Shown: positions 25,000 to 62,981, counted from the first letter of the stretch. The stretch: 64,000 nucleotides of DNA from Glycine soja (GCF_004193775.1 NC_041005.1:3660501-3724500), one strand, 5' to 3'. A program made the numbers and translations. Notes: generated by a model from the sequence alone, not told the origin.

Positions 25000-25920
25000 T
25001 TAATAAAAGATCTTGAAAAATTAACTATTTAATTTAATCAAACAACAATGAAAAAATAATAATTCTTTATTAAAGTTAAATTTAATCACATAATAATAGA
25101 TTGAGTCTTTTGAACATCCCTATTTATCCCCAACAATAATATTTTTCTTAATTGAATACTAAAATATCTTAGATTATCTCTTATAATTACAAACATTATG
25201 TTAGTTTGAATGAAATTAGACTCACATCTTAAGTAGAACCTCTAATATGAATTATGAGAATAGAAAAAAAAATGTTTGAAAGAGGAAATTCAACTAGATG
25301 TGACTAGTTATTAGTCTTGTGATTGAAAAGAGTTATTCTACTAAAGATAATCAACTAAATTGTTTTATGAAAATTAATCATATATATAATCGATAGATAT
25401 TTTGTACCTAGCTATAACATAATAACAAAGAAAAAGATTTCTTATAATTAATTAGTTTTCTTATCTCTTAATTATATGTTAGGATTAATCATGATTTATA
25501 AACATCCCAACATGCAAATACTCATTTATTCTATCACATCATCACCAACCATATTAATTATCATTTTTCTTTTTTTTATTTCATTTAAAATGTTTGCATT
25601 CAAAGGGTCAAAACTATCTATCAATTTTTCCATTTCATTACCAATAAAATTTCCCTCTTTTTTATTTTAAAAAAAAGTATTAGGAGTCTATTATTATCAA
25701 TAAGGATTATATCTTTGTATTTTTAGCACATCACATATCTTATTGTATCGCACTGATACATATTGTAAATAGTAGTTATATATCATTTACCTGTAATTTC
25801 TACATATCCCAATTACCTAACATAATGTGGAAATGCTTGATGATGAAACAAAAAAGTAAGAAATTCATTCCCTATGCCACTTGCACTATTATGATAGAAA
25901 CCTCATTAAGATTTGAAAAC
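25000..25920. other. AT-rich intergenic DNA
   Basis: Nothing supportable is seen between the AGP31-like fragment and the element starting at 25924. Confidence 0.4.
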
Positions 25921-25923
25921 TTA

Positions 25924-27046
25924 GGTCCTATTTAGGATGATTGTAAGTTTCTAGTTTTTTGTTTTTAAATGTAATTTTTAAAATAAAACATGTTCGACAA
26001 AACATAAAGTTGAATTAGTTTTTAACTTAATTTCAAAACAATTTTACATTCATCATCAAAATCAACTAAAAATATTTTGTGAATTTGATTTTAAGTTAAA
26101 AAAATACATTCTAACCACCATTATTATTGCTATCACACCGTCTTTGTCGTCTCTACCGTCACCATTCCACCACCACCACCACTATTGTCTCTATCATTCC
26201 ACCACCATCACCATTGCTATTATATTTTGCCTTTGCCACCACCATCATCATTGTCGTTGCTACCATTCTGTCGTCTCCATTGTTGTTATCATTGTTGCCG
26301 TTGTGCACCATCACCATTTCACCATTGTTATCGTCATTATCACCACCAGCACTGTCGATGTCACCACCATTTCACTGTTACTATCGCCATTATTTTGTTG
26401 CCTCCATCATCATTATTGTCATCTTTGCCACTATTCCACTCCATTACCACCCATAATTTTAAAAATTAAACTGATAATTGACCTAGTTAAGATATTGGGT
26501 CACTAAGTCAATGATTGAATCAGTAGGTCACTAATTAGCCTTATGACCCTATCTTCATTTAAAAAAATTATAACTTTATATCCAACCTTAATTAACTTAC
26601 ATACCCCAACGTGTTTTCTCCCTTTGAACATGACCCGACTTGAGTTAATGGGTCACCAATTTAATGCATGGTCAATTTAGAAGGCAACTCGATCAAACCA
26701 AACCTCCAGGTCGGGATCGAACTAGTCTGACCAAGTGGGTTTGTCCGGGTTTTATAACACAATCATCACCATTCCACCACCACCTCAACCATGGTTACCA
26801 CCACTATTCCCACCCCATCACCATTTTCACGACTATTATCACTATCATGTTACTTTCATCTTGCTACTTTTATCATTGTCATTATTTTACAGTAAAATTA
26901 GATATGATAAAATGTTTGATTTATTTTATTTATCTTCAATTTATAATATTATTTTAAAAACTAAAAAAATAGAAGTTTAAAACTCAACTAATTTTAATTT
27001 TTTAAAATTTCAAAACTAAAATTAAGAAATTATCCCAAATAAGACC
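25924..27046. mobile_element. Harbinger/Tourist-like non-autonomous element, 1.1 kb
   Basis: The left end is GGTCCTATTTAGGATGATT; the reverse complement of the right end is GGTCTTATTTGGGATAATT, so the terminal repeats match at 16 of 19 bases. TTA flanks both sides (25921-25923 and 27047-27049), as expected for PIF/Harbinger insertion. No transposase frame is present. The inside holds CAY triplet repeats and a GGGTCA-rich block (26480-26750). Confidence 0.6.
26118..26455 (+). repeat. CAY (CAC/CAT/ATC) triplet-rich tract
   Basis: This is about 340 bases of imperfect CAC, CAT and ATC triplets, strongly biased to pyrimidines plus A. All three frames stay open, giving His-, Ser- or Pro/Leu-rich frames that are artefacts of composition. 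A second, shorter tract lies at 26756-26885 inside the same element. Confidence 0.85.
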
Positions 27047-27049
27047 TTA

Positions 27050-30000
27050 GTAACTAAAATAATACAAGAAGGGGAGTTGTATGTAGCCTTGTAGTGCCGA
27101 AATCTAGAGCATTAGTAGGCAATGGCCTATTGGCTAGCCCTATTACAGGTGTTTTTGCAAATTGCAATATGATGGAGAAGGCTCGTAAGCATATGAAAAC
27201 TGCGAGATAGGATAATCACATTCACATGGGTCCGTTGTGGGTTTTGCCATGTGTGTGGATAAAATTATAAGAAATAGCATCCGTATCACACCACACGTGT
27301 ATATCATCCGGAAAACATGGTCAGCTGTAATAGGATCGCCGCTTTGAGGCTCAAACACGCTCGCTCCCTCCTATGCCCTATTTTCTATTCTAATTACTCT
27401 TTCCTTCTGTCTCCAATTACATTGCCTCTCTTTAATTTCTTTTTCATCTTTTGGGAACTTGGAACGTGCTTGTGTTGTGGTTGAAAACTCTGAGGATTAA
27501 AAATCCAACCAATTATTGCACTAAAGACAATATTTGGAATACTTTTTTGTTTGGTTCCCCTTGAGTGATCATCAGGGATATTCCCAAATGTTAATCTATT
27601 CCAAAGTTGAAGTATTTCTGGCTCTCTTCCAATATTTTCATATTCAACGCACATACAGTGCACAATTAGAGTTGTAATCTTTAACATGTTTAAAAATTTA
27701 ACTATCTACCTAACAGTTGTGTCCTGCTTTATATAGGTTCCTTTGAAAATTGTGATTTTTACTCAACAAAGGATTTTTATAATTAAAAATTACTTTGCAA
27801 TGCTTTAATTTACATAAAACTCATTAATTGTTAACATGATTTATGATATAAAATGAAAATTAAATGTAACAAAAAAAATCACCAACATGGTGCGATACAA
27901 TTAACAAATAATAATATCTGTTAATTACAATACTCGAAGGTTCTATTTCTAATCCTTGTAAGTAGAAAAATATTTGTTAAAAGAAATTAATTTCTTAAAC
28001 AGATTTAAGTATTTTAAGGAATTAGTTTATAGTTTAAGAAGAGACCCTCCAAAATCATCCAAAACAAAAGATAATAAATTGAGATTCCTGAAAGGAAAAA
28101 AAAAATACAGTGATGAGTCATGAGAGGACAAATAATAACAAAACCATGGCACTTAAAATCACGTGTTTCATTAGAGTCGTAGGGTAGTTGGCACTTTGTA
28201 ATTTTGGGCTTAAGTCACGTCTTTCAGGAGGGCGAAGAACCAGTCATAGTTTCTGTCACACTTTGAGCTCGTAGTAGATGCGCATGCCATTGCCAATGTC
28301 CGTAAAGTAAAGTAAAGTCTTGAACGACACTAGATTTCCATGCCTTGCCTTTCAATCTTTAAAGTCAGTCTTCATAATAATTGAGATCAGCATGCCATGT
28401 GTGGGATTTTATTAGAAGCTACAAAATTTAAATTCCAATAGAATGTCACCAATATTAATACTTCTTAATTCTTATCACAATTTTTATTTTTTTATGTAGA
28501 GGGAAATTGGAGCTTGAGATTTGATATGCGACATAGACTAGATTATTGGATCATCACGGGTGAGAAAAGGTAAAGAAATTTGGTGGTAGAAAAGGGTAGG
28601 GAATCTCGAAAGACTTTGAGTATAGGCAATATATCGGTGCTTTGCACCGTCGCAATCGGCAATCTTTGACTATGCAATTAAAAAGTGACTATAATAGCAA
28701 TGCTCGTGCGGTTGGAAAAGCCATGCTAGCTGTTACATGCACACTTCTACTATTGTTGCATAATAAGGTGGGGAAATAGAAAGAAGAGAGAAAACGATAG
28801 ATTCAACAAGATGATTAAAAGGAAAGAAAAATTCAAAAATAAAGTATAGAATGGGTACAAAAATGGTATAAAAATTGTAAAAATATTAGAAATTTGAGTA
28901 GGTCTTGCACAACTAATTAAAAATTTAAGAAAACCTCAAAATACATTTTGGCAAAAACTATTATTATTTTTATATACTCTTAACTTTTGATTGACTCTCC
29001 TTGTATAAAGTAAACGTGTAAATTACATTTTTGTTTGTTCAAAATATTTTGAAATATTAGCTTTAATTCCTATAAAAATTTAATATATTTTTATCTTTAT
29101 ATTTTAATAAAAATAAGAATTAAAACCAAATTTTTATTCTTATCCTCCCCGTGGATATAAATCCATATATCATATATGGATGCGAGCTTGATTCTCCTTA
29201 ACACTAAAATTATTTTGGAGACACTCTCTCCGCCATGCTACTATATTTGCGTCTTTTTTCTTTCAATAAATAATAGTGCCGTAGAACAGTGCATGTAACC
29301 CGTGTCCTCATAATTTATAAGTTTTTATAGATATTTTTTTTTATCAGAGACTTCAATTAAAACACACTTTTATTCCTTGTTCTTAAGTTAAACATAAGGT
29401 TTTTCCAAAGTGATTTTTCTAAACACACACATATATGAGCTATAACGACAAAAGTAAACTTCCACTTCAGATTGTAAGTTTGGGAATCTTTAATTCTTAG
29501 TTTTATAAAAAAATATATATCTTAATTTTCTAAAACATTGTTTACTTTATAGACTTTTTATTTACTAGAGTGAATAAAAATTAGAATTTAATGGAATAAT
29601 TTTGTAAAGTCAATCTCAAAATTTACATTTACAGATCTAGAAATCAAGGTCTCGTAAAAAAAAATAAAAACAGAATAACATCAAGGTTTATTGGAAAAAA
29701 TATAAACAGCACGGGTCACTATTCACAGCCCCCCCGGGTCCTCTCCAAAGAAATAAAAAAACAAAACAGAAAAAGAAGGAGGTTGAATTGAAAAAGGCGA
29801 TCTGATATAAAGTAACTCTGTCTCATTGTCTCGTTCTGATTCTATAAACCTTGGAGCCCCAAATTCTAAAAGTGAATTTGCATGCTGTTGTTGTTTATTT
29901 AATATGGTTTAGTTGACTATGTGTAGATATTTCAGTTTGATAATCCGGGTGCTTAACAGAGTAGCATGCATCAGAAATTTGCAAAAGGAAACAATCTATT

Positions 30001-31400
30001 AAAAGAGTGGGACATCTTTGCATAAAGTCACATTTCATTGTCCTTGTTACATACTAAACATTTTTTTTAGAAAATAAATAAATATATGAATTGAGATTCA
30101 CTAGCTTCTTGCATTGAGCAAGGATCACTGGGTGAAACACTCAATTGATTATTAAAATATAAGTCCAAAACCAATATAGAAAAGCAAAATTTATTGTCAT
30201 TGCCACGTTTCCAACGTCAATCACGAATTGTATTTTTTTTTTTTCACTTTTTACTGTTTAAATTGGTATCTATCCGTACATTGCATGATATAGTAAGCTA
30301 GGCAAATACCTGCCACACAGTGTTCCCCAAATATGACATTATTTTCCGTGTACAAAAATCACATATATAGTAAGAGCTGGCCTATTATGCTGGGCCCTTC
30401 ATGTGTTATAAGTACCATATGGATTTTCTACCATTTGGGAAGGGTAAGTTTTTGTCTCAAAAAGCAAATTGTACACATGCGGGGTATATCTTAATGTACA
30501 GTACCTCCTGCCCCAGTCTCTTGGATATGTTCATCATGAACATGATGCATAACATTATTTTCTACTGTGTCCTTGTTTTTCACTTTCTGCATTTAATTTG
30601 ACCCCCCAGATACATACATTTATTAAGGAAATTAAGTGTTCTGTAGTAACGTTTTTGCATATATTTGAAAAAAAAAGTCCAAGAGAACATACATGAACAT
30701 GTGAGTCCTGTGCTTGTCTGGTAAAAATCTCTTTCATGTTCATCCCTGCAGGGTATTTAAGCATTGAAGAGAATATTCTACATAAAATAACCGGCAGTCT
30801 TTTTTTTTCTGTAAGCATAATTGTTTTTTGTTGGCATTACATTCAAGTCGGTGCTTACCAGTGGTTCCTCTTTATGAAACATGGCTCTGTCTAACTCCAA
30901 GAGTGGTGTTTAATCCTTTACTTACATATCTCCGTATATGGCTAAACTTTCTGAGCACCCCATTATTTATCAACAAAAAAGTGGAAGAAGCCAAAATAAC
31001 CCTTAAATGTGATAAATGAGCACCAAAATAAAATCACAGCAGAAATTAATTTACTAAACACATGTGGTGTATGTTGGTGATAGTGACAAATTGCTGTTCA
31101 GTAAAAACATTAAAAAAATGACAAAGGTGAAGAAATTAGTTTGTTGGTTGTTTCAAAGCACACACTTGTGAACCATTAACGGGAACGAAAGACCAATCAT
31201 TAAAGCATCATTAGTAGTGACTGCACCAAATTAATATTAACTTTTTAACTTGAAAGGACAGCACTTACTCCTATTATTATCTATGGTAATTGGTAATGTT
31301 ATGCTGCCACAAACAACCTCTCTCTTTCACACACACTCTCGTTCTACAATCTACACTAATGGACATTTTAGTACACACACGCACACAAAGCCAACTGGCA
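27050..31400. other. Long gene-free stretch
   Basis: About 4.3 kb with no supported gene. A CACGTG G-box occurs near 28160. A C-run followed by CT-rich sequence (29720-29870) looks like a leader or promoter but has no matching coding exon that I can find. Confidence 0.4.
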
Positions 31401-31439
31401 GTGTTGATTCATCCGCATAAAGATAAAATAAGAAGGCGA

Positions 31440-31721
31440 AAGGAGTGAGCAAAGGGACAAGGAGTTTAAAATTCTAGTGATTCGTTTGTTTCTCTCTCTC
31501 TCTCTTTTTTGTTTGTCAATGAATTATTTTTTTCTCCACTCTCTAGTGTTCCTCCTCTTCTACTTAAACTGAGAAGAACCACATTGAGAAGCACAAGAAG
31601 GAGAGAAAAGAAAGAGAGAAAAATAGGTCCTTTATTTACTACTCCACACACACTCTTTCCCTTGATCACACAATATTAGAGTGTAGGGTACCTAGCAATC
31701 ACTCAAAGAAAGAAGGGCTAA
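31440..31721 (+). promoter_or_regulatory. CT-rich promoter and leader of the SOFL gene
   Basis: A (TC)n/T-rich tract near 31490-31510 and CTC-rich sequence fit a plant core promoter or leader. No clear TATA box was assigned. Confidence 0.35.
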
Positions 31722-32601
31722 ATGGATATATCAAGTTCACAATACAATAGTGCTGGTGAATCTGGCTGGACACATTACTTGGATCATTCCTCTCTTTCTG
31801 AAAGTTATTTCCAGATGAGAGGTGGGATAGAAGACCATGGAGGAAAGGGAGCAAGAGTGGAGGAAGAGGAAGAAGATTTGTCTATGATCTCTGATGCTTC
31901 ATCTGGTCCTCAACATTACCATGAAGATGATGGTCAACACTACTGTGTAAATTGGTATCCTTCTACTTCTCACTACACCAAAGAATCAGAAAAGAAGAAG
32001 AACAACAACAAGAAGGCCAAAGAATATGGTAACAATCAACATCCTTCACCTCTTGATGACACTGCCAGTTCCCCTGTTCTTAACTGTCCCAAGGCAAGTC
32101 AAAAAGCTATTGTAATGTTATCTCCATTGGCATAAACTATTTGTGTATATAATTTCTCCTTAGCAGCAATTTTTTTAGGGAGGCTAATGGTTTTATTTTT
32201 TAATTGAACAGAAGAAAGCCAGTTTCTCAGGGAATGGAGCAGTGGAAAATGCACTAGATTTTCCCCCATGTTTCTCGGGAACAAAAATAAAGGTACACCT
32301 CTAGTTTTATTATTAAATGAAATATTAATATTTCTATCACATTTTGCTTATTGCCTGGTTGCACATTTTGTTGTGTTGAGCTAAACTAGTCAATTTCTGT
32401 AGAAAAAGTCTAAATTCCAGAAGCACTTCAGTTTCTTTGAGCGTTCTCTTGGTGGAAAACAAGCTTCAGAGGAACCAGGTGATCCATTGTTTTGTACATT
32501 ATGTTTTTATGTTTGTGTACTTTTTATAATTAAGTTACATGTGTCTCATTTGTTGCATCTTTTATCTCCTGATAGGTGGTTTCGATGAAGGATGGAAATG
32601 A
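31722..32601 (+). CDS. SOB FIVE-LIKE (SOFL) protein
   Basis: Four exons (31722-32093, 32212-32292, 32403-32478, 32576-32601) join in frame to 184 residues. Both SOFL signatures are present: ESGWTHYLDHS (residues 13-23) and DLSMISDASSGP (52-63), followed by LDDTASSP. The C-terminal part is basic (KKKSKFQKHFSFFERS). SOB5/SOFL proteins raise cytokinin levels or responses in Arabidopsis; their biochemical role is not known. Intron 1 needs a GC donor (AAG|GCAAGT at 32094) to keep the conserved frame; reading through gives a stop within 13 codons. Introns 2 and 3 are GT-AG. The glutamate run EEEEE before the second motif is typical of the family. Confidence 0.85.
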
Positions 32602-35500
32602 AAATTTTATCTGTAGCTTTTGCTTCTGCTGTGGAAAGAAAGACTAGGTCTAGGGGATGTCAGAGTAGATGCTGTTCAATGACAAAGAGAACTCCTTTGA
32701 TTCTTTTCTAGAAAGAAAGAAAAAGGAAAATCCCTTTTATTGTAATTTTACTGTTTTTTTTTTCAATATTTGCTACTGTGCCACTGCCAATGCAGTTTGG
32801 AACAACATAAGAGAATATAAGAAACTGAAGAGGGTTTCTGATTCCATTTTCTTGGATGCCATCCGTGACAGGCACGCCTGAATGGTCATAAATTGTCTTT
32901 TTTTTTTTTTATATATATATATTTCCCTGGTATCGAGAACACAAACATTGAGTTGCTAAATTAGAACATAAGGTAGCAGGAAACTAACCAATGCACACAC
33001 ATGTTAGGATTTATAGTTGAATTATCCAGAATTACATTGAAATACCAGTTAATATAATTTTAAATAAATGTTCGCATGTTGTATTTGACTTTAAAGAATT
33101 GATTTTAAGTTTAAAGTTGATAAATGATTAAAACAACCTTAAATATGTGTGTATTTGGTTTCTCATTGGAATCTACATTTAGTGCAAAATCACATCAAAG
33201 TTAATGCAAAATAGTTATATATAGCATGTGTATTCCCATGTTTTGAAGGTGGTTTTTCTCGTTTCCGATATGATTTTCAAAAGTTAATAGTTATAACTTA
33301 CACAAATGTGATTACTCTATTCTTAACAAGTTTCCAACACAAACACGTTATTAGTTGCGATAGAGATCCACATCCAACCGTGTCTAATGTATTTCCAAAC
33401 CCATTATAAGTAGTTTTTGTGTTGGAAATATTTTTATATACCTATACTGAATACTACAAACAGGTTACTTTAAAATCAATTTCATTTAAAATTAATTTTG
33501 TAAAAGTCATTCAAATACACAGTCAAAGGATATGCACCAACCAAAGAACTTAGCACCAGCAGCAGGCAGGAGAGAGAGATAGGGAAGTTTGATTGACTGC
33601 TCATAACGACGAAGCAAGCATATATGAAACCAAAAAGGCCTAGTAAGGAGTGGTGACCTACTTTATTAAGTTCAGCTATTGCCAGCCTAGCTCTCAACCA
33701 CTTAGGGTGGGTTAATATGGTAACCTAAGCTGCTTGACACCAAAAATAGACAAGTATCCAAATGAAACCAACACTCAAGCTGCATTCTCTGCCAAAGTAG
33801 GCACCCCCACCACCACCTGATAGCTACCCACCTAAAGTGTGTCATCCATATACAACAAAACACTCGTACAATTATTGAATTTTGTTTTCATAGAATATAT
33901 CCAACCAAATCTTTTATTCCAAGTGTTATATATCCTCCTCAGACTCAAACCCAACTCATGGATCTATCGGAAAAGCAGCTTAGATGTTGGGAAACCGACA
34001 ACTCCCATGCATTCGCACTAGTCATCCCTCTTTTGATGGCCATTCTAAATTGGCGTTTGCGACTTACAGTTAACCAATGACTGCCACTTGCTTGCTTTTC
34101 GGCATTATCCACATAGTGGAATGTAAAGATGTAGAATGAAAACAACAAAACATTGCATTGAAATACGATCATAGGAATGTGTAACAAGATTTTGGTCCTA
34201 TAATTTTTACCTCCTATATTTATATCTAGGATATTGCTAACCAATAGCCTGGTTAGAAATCATATTGGAGTGCAATCAAAATCTTAATAAGAGTATATTA
34301 ATAATGTTTTTTTAACAATTTTTTTAACCAAAGTTATCATTTGTCTAATAAAGATTAAAAAATGAACTGTCATTTATAAATTATAAACTTATAAATTCAA
34401 TAAATTTATTATGATGATATACATGCAATTATGTAAATATGTTTGATTTTATCAGTGCCTTGTTTTCCTTTTTTTTCATAAAAAATATTTGTTTTTTTAG
34501 AAATATGATGAATTGATTTTTTTGGAAGTATAAAAACATAATTCTGAAAATATCTTTTTTTAAGAAGTACAAAAATATAATTTTGGAAATACCTTTTCGA
34601 GAAAAGTATAAAAAAATTAGTATATTTTAAAAATATATTTCCAAAAGTATATTTTATACTTCCATAAAAGTCTTTCCAGAATACACTTTTTTTTTTTTTA
34701 CTTTTACATAACATAAACTAGTTTTCTTTATGTTAGCACATACAAAAAAGATAAAAACAAAACGTTGTCAGAGAAGCAATAAGAGTTCGATAAAAGTATG
34801 TATAAGAGAGTCTTAACACATACTCTTTTCTTTTCGACATACCTTTTAATATTAATTAAAATTTATTAAAAACCACCAAATCACAAGTAATACTCATTAC
34901 ACTAAATTTTATATTTTTCAATATATTTTAACCAATTGAGAGTTAAAAAGTATGTTACAAGTATTTCTTAAGTATATATTGAGATGTGAGGCAAGTGGGG
35001 CTGAGGGGTGTGTGTATAGGATTAGGAGAGAAGAGAATGGGAGGGGGAGAGTGAGGATTAGGGAGTAATAGGAGACATAAAAGTTAAGAATTAAGAATTT
35101 AATTAAAATTAAACGAAACAAACTGGGCCATTAGGGTGAAGTTGTTGACAGGGGCGAGAGTAACAGTTCCCCGCGTTTAACCAGGAAATTACTATTTGCA
35201 CTATACAATTGTTATTTAAACTACCCACATGGGTGGCTTTTATTTCTAAAATTTCCCTTTTCACATAAACATATTTTCGTTATGTATTATATGCAGTGAA
35301 AATCATGCTTCCATTGCATATATTTGTTTACCCCCACACTACACAAAGAATCATGATTCTGTTATGCAAAAGGGTGTGTAAAAAATACATAACAAAATCA
35401 TGATTCTATTGTATTGTTTAATAATGAATTCATGATTCCATTGCTAAGGCTTGGAAGTGCCAATAGAAATTCTGGTAGTGACGATAGTGATGTCCGTTTA
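32602..35500. other. SOFL 3' UTR and AT-rich intergenic DNA
   Basis: The 3' UTR probably runs to about 32900, where a T-run and (TA)n lie. The rest has short open frames of low-complexity composition only. Near 34480-34640, KYFQNY-type repeats in the minus frame reflect tandem AT-rich units of about 45 bases. Confidence 0.4.
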
Positions 35501-35510
35501 ACTAGAAATG

Positions 35511-35551
35511 AGCCCAGTAAATCCCAAAAGAAATGGGCTAAATCAGGCCCA
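35511..35551 (+). promoter_or_regulatory. Site II-type promoter motifs of the ECA3 gene
   Basis: AGCCCA (35511), TGGGCT (35534) and GGCCCA (35546) form a close cluster about 240-280 bases before the ATG. TGGGCY motifs bind TCP factors and mark many broadly expressed plant genes. Motif match only. Confidence 0.45.
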
Positions 35552-35790
35552 ATACGGACGTTGCTTTATCCTAACGGCTGTGTTGTCCCGCATGACAGTG
35601 AAAGTTGCTGAATTGGGATCTCATCGAGGTTGCGAAATCAAATCAGGAGTATCAGTAACATAACAGGGGAGGACTCCAAGTTACTTTGAGGCATTGTTGA
35701 CAATTGACATGAAATGAAACTCACGTGCTCCCGTTCTCTTTCTTTCTGAACCTCGAGGCTCTCGTTCCCGATCCAATTCTTCGTTCCTCC

Positions 35791-60085
<24,295 letters not shown>

Positions 60086-61170
60086 GATGTGAGTACTATT
60101 TAGCAAATTCTGCACTTGTGAAATCATATAGCTTCAGTGGTATCCTTGATTGAATCTAAATCATCAACCTCCATATGCATGGCAATCAAGGAGTTAAACA
60201 AGGTAACTCATAGATATTGTATAATATTTGTGTTATCTGTAACATTTATATTGTCCTTAAGATTTCAGTGATGTAAAACAGCAAATGTAGGAGCCTGTAG
60301 GGCTGTTATTATCTTCAATTATTCATTTTTCTTCAGTTTGTATTTCATCAATTTTGCTAGCATAAATACCAAAAAGGCACGCATTTTAGCTTGTTATGAG
60401 AAAGTTGTAGTTTGTCATTTGTGTATCTTTAAACAAGAGATGTAGAGATTTATGTCAACATGTTGCGGAGAAGCAAAAGAAAAAAGGAAAAACAAAGTTT
60501 GGTCAGTTCTTCATCACTTATTTATTTAATTGCGTTGCGTCATGTTTATCTTTCCTCGTGAGATTCTACATAAGATGTGCCACTCATAAAAGCCCACCAC
60601 AATTGGAAGAATTTAAATGCAATAGCGATGAGTAAGGATAACACTAGATATAGGCTTACATTTTTCAGAAAGTCATGCACCCGTTCAATCCTACATAGGT
60701 ATGCCAATGAGTAAACAGTCAGTTTTACCCTTCACGACTTTGGTCTATAATCATTCTTGATGATAAATTTATCAAAACAGGACTCCTGTTTCTCATCGTG
60801 AAAATGTTTCTTTCTTGAATATCAACGCTTTTGAAGTTTAACAGTGTATTCCACCGTTAATATCTTTAGCTTTTAATCCTAGACTAGATGCCTGATATGA
60901 TTAGGGATGATTGTATGGCATATTAAACTGTGGCTCGAACCAACTTGCTAAACAGCTTATCAAAAACACAACTTGGTAGGATTAACAACTAACAAGCATT
61001 TTATAAAACCTTTATTAATATTGTCGTAGTTGAGTGCTTCATGGCTAACGGATGTCATAGCAGTCACAAGTTGTGCCAGTTTATCATTTTAAATGTCCTT
61101 CCTTTTAAGATCTATGGTTTTGATGTTTTAACCGCTATTCCACCTTGGGTAATCTCGGCATTATCCCTAA
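60086..61170. other. ECA3 3' UTR and intergenic DNA
   Basis: The 3' UTR probably covers about 60086-60480. No other gene is seen up to the MITE at 61171. Confidence 0.4.
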
Positions 61171-61585
61171 GAGTGTGTTTAGATGGAGAAATTTAAAATT
61201 CTGAGAAATTTTAAATTTTAAGAATTTCAAATACTTCAATTGAAATTCTTTTATTTTCAAAATTTTGTGTTTGGATAAAAAAAATTTAAAATTATGAGGA
61301 TGAAAAAAAAAGAAAATATGATTGGTGTGCTAGTTATACGTGTTCCTCTATTTAGGAGGTCAGAAAGTGTTTCTTGAAGAAGACTGTAAGAAGAGAATTT
61401 CAATTTCTCACATTTTAGAAGGAAATTGAAATTCCAGATTTTTAGTTATTTAAAATTCAATTTTAAAATTCCAAAATTTTAAATTCTTCATAAAAAACAT
61501 CCAAAGAATGAATTCTAAATTACAGAAATTCAAATTCTTTGATAAATTACTTTCCTCAGTTAAAATTCTCTATCCAAACGCACCC
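61171..61585. mobile_element. Tourist-like MITE
   Basis: The left end GAGTGTGTTTAGATGGAGAA and the reverse complement of the right end GGGTGCGTTTGGATAGAGAA match at 16 of 20 bases. TAA flanks both sides (61168-61170, 61586-61588). The inside is made of AAATTC-type blocks forming a long imperfect palindrome. This fits PIF/Harbinger (Tourist) elements. Confidence 0.75.
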
Positions 61586-61599
61586 TAAGGATATTCGTG

Positions 61600-62230
61600 A
61601 TGTGGTTCGATTTAATTCTTGGATAGTCATATGAATCAAAAATAAAATAAAAGATGTAATTTAGTTTAAATATAACATTAAATTCAAACCAAATCAAATT
61701 AATTTTTTTGATTTGATTCAGTTTGATTTGAGAGTTTATTTTTTATTTTATTATCATAATTTAAAATCTATCAATTAAACTTATATAATTATTATGTCAT
61801 ATTATTTTAAAAATAAATTTTACTTTTTTTATTAAATTTTGTTTAACATATTTTAATTAAAAATTATTATTTTCACTTCTATTTAACATTAATATAAAAT
61901 AATATTATCATAATATAATATTAATTTGTGCTTTACTTGATATTTAATATTATTTTTTATAAATAAAGTACATTCTTTTTAACATATAAAAAGTAAAATA
62001 TTCATCTTGGTTATAAAGTAAAAGAAAATAATAAATTATTTAATACTTATTATTAATTATCACAATAAAAATTAATATGATTATAATATGTGGTTTATGT
62101 TCAATTTTTTATATAAAGAACCAAAAATTGAACTAAATCACAAAAAATATATGATTTTTTAGATTTTTAAATTTTTTGGATCGATTTGACGGTTTACAAA
62201 CAATTTAATTTTATTTTGAACACCCCTAAT
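61600..62230. repeat. AT-rich repeat with GGGGTGTTCA-type end
   Basis: The left part (GTGGTTCGATTTAATTC) and right part (reverse complement GGGGTGTTCAAAATAAAAT) resemble the ends of a widespread plant repeat with GGTTCGGTTT-like words. The inside is almost pure A and T. No gene is seen. Confidence 0.35.
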
Positions 62231-62981
62231 TATCTCAACAGACCAGATGTAATTATGGAATTTGAGATGATTTAGTGGCATGTTAGCCTCTATTGCTAAC
62301 TAACTTTAAAAGCACTAAAAACCATTTATAATATACTAAAAATATTTATAATTGATTATTGATAAACTCTATTCTTATCCCTATACTTTATATGTCGTAC
62401 CCTAGGCCTTTCCTGTTATAATGAGAGAAATACACATTAATACAAACTGGCCAGTAAACTTGCTAGTTGCTCTTATATGACATTGTGATAAATCAATTGA
62501 CCCGTATCATTGTATCACATTGACTCAGTCGGGTATGTCTAGAGTGGCCTATTAGATATCCATTAACTGAACATGGCTAAACATTCTTCAGGTTTGTACT
62601 CGGGAGCTGTATGTCCTCCACCCTGCAAGTAAACCCCTCAATAACATAGGTGAAATTAATTATACAGGTGAAATAGTAGAACAGAACTTACCTTCACAGT
62701 TGCAAATGTCATCCGATTTGAGTAAGTCCTTGTATATCTATCAGTAATATAGTAAACAAAGTGAGGTTAGTCTAGCTTTTCAGATAATTCAAAGACATGT
62801 TTGGATAAATTTTTTCATAAACAGATATAAGAGAAGAAAATAATAAAATAAATGTATTGAGTTCTTTTACAACTTATGTATCTTAACTTTTAAAGAAATT
62901 AAATAAAAAAAATTTCTATAAAAGTTAAATGCATAAGTTGATTTTATCTTCTATGAAAGTTTAATTTTTTTTATTTTTTTA

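Noticed and set aside
26127..26506. Long overlapping His-, Ser- and Pro/Leu-rich open frames
   Set aside because: All three forward frames are open because the DNA is a CAY triplet repeat; there is no domain, splice signal or start context.
34409..34714. 101-codon minus-strand frame with FQNYVF-type repeats
   Set aside because: Tandem AT-rich units; no protein family and no splice or start support.
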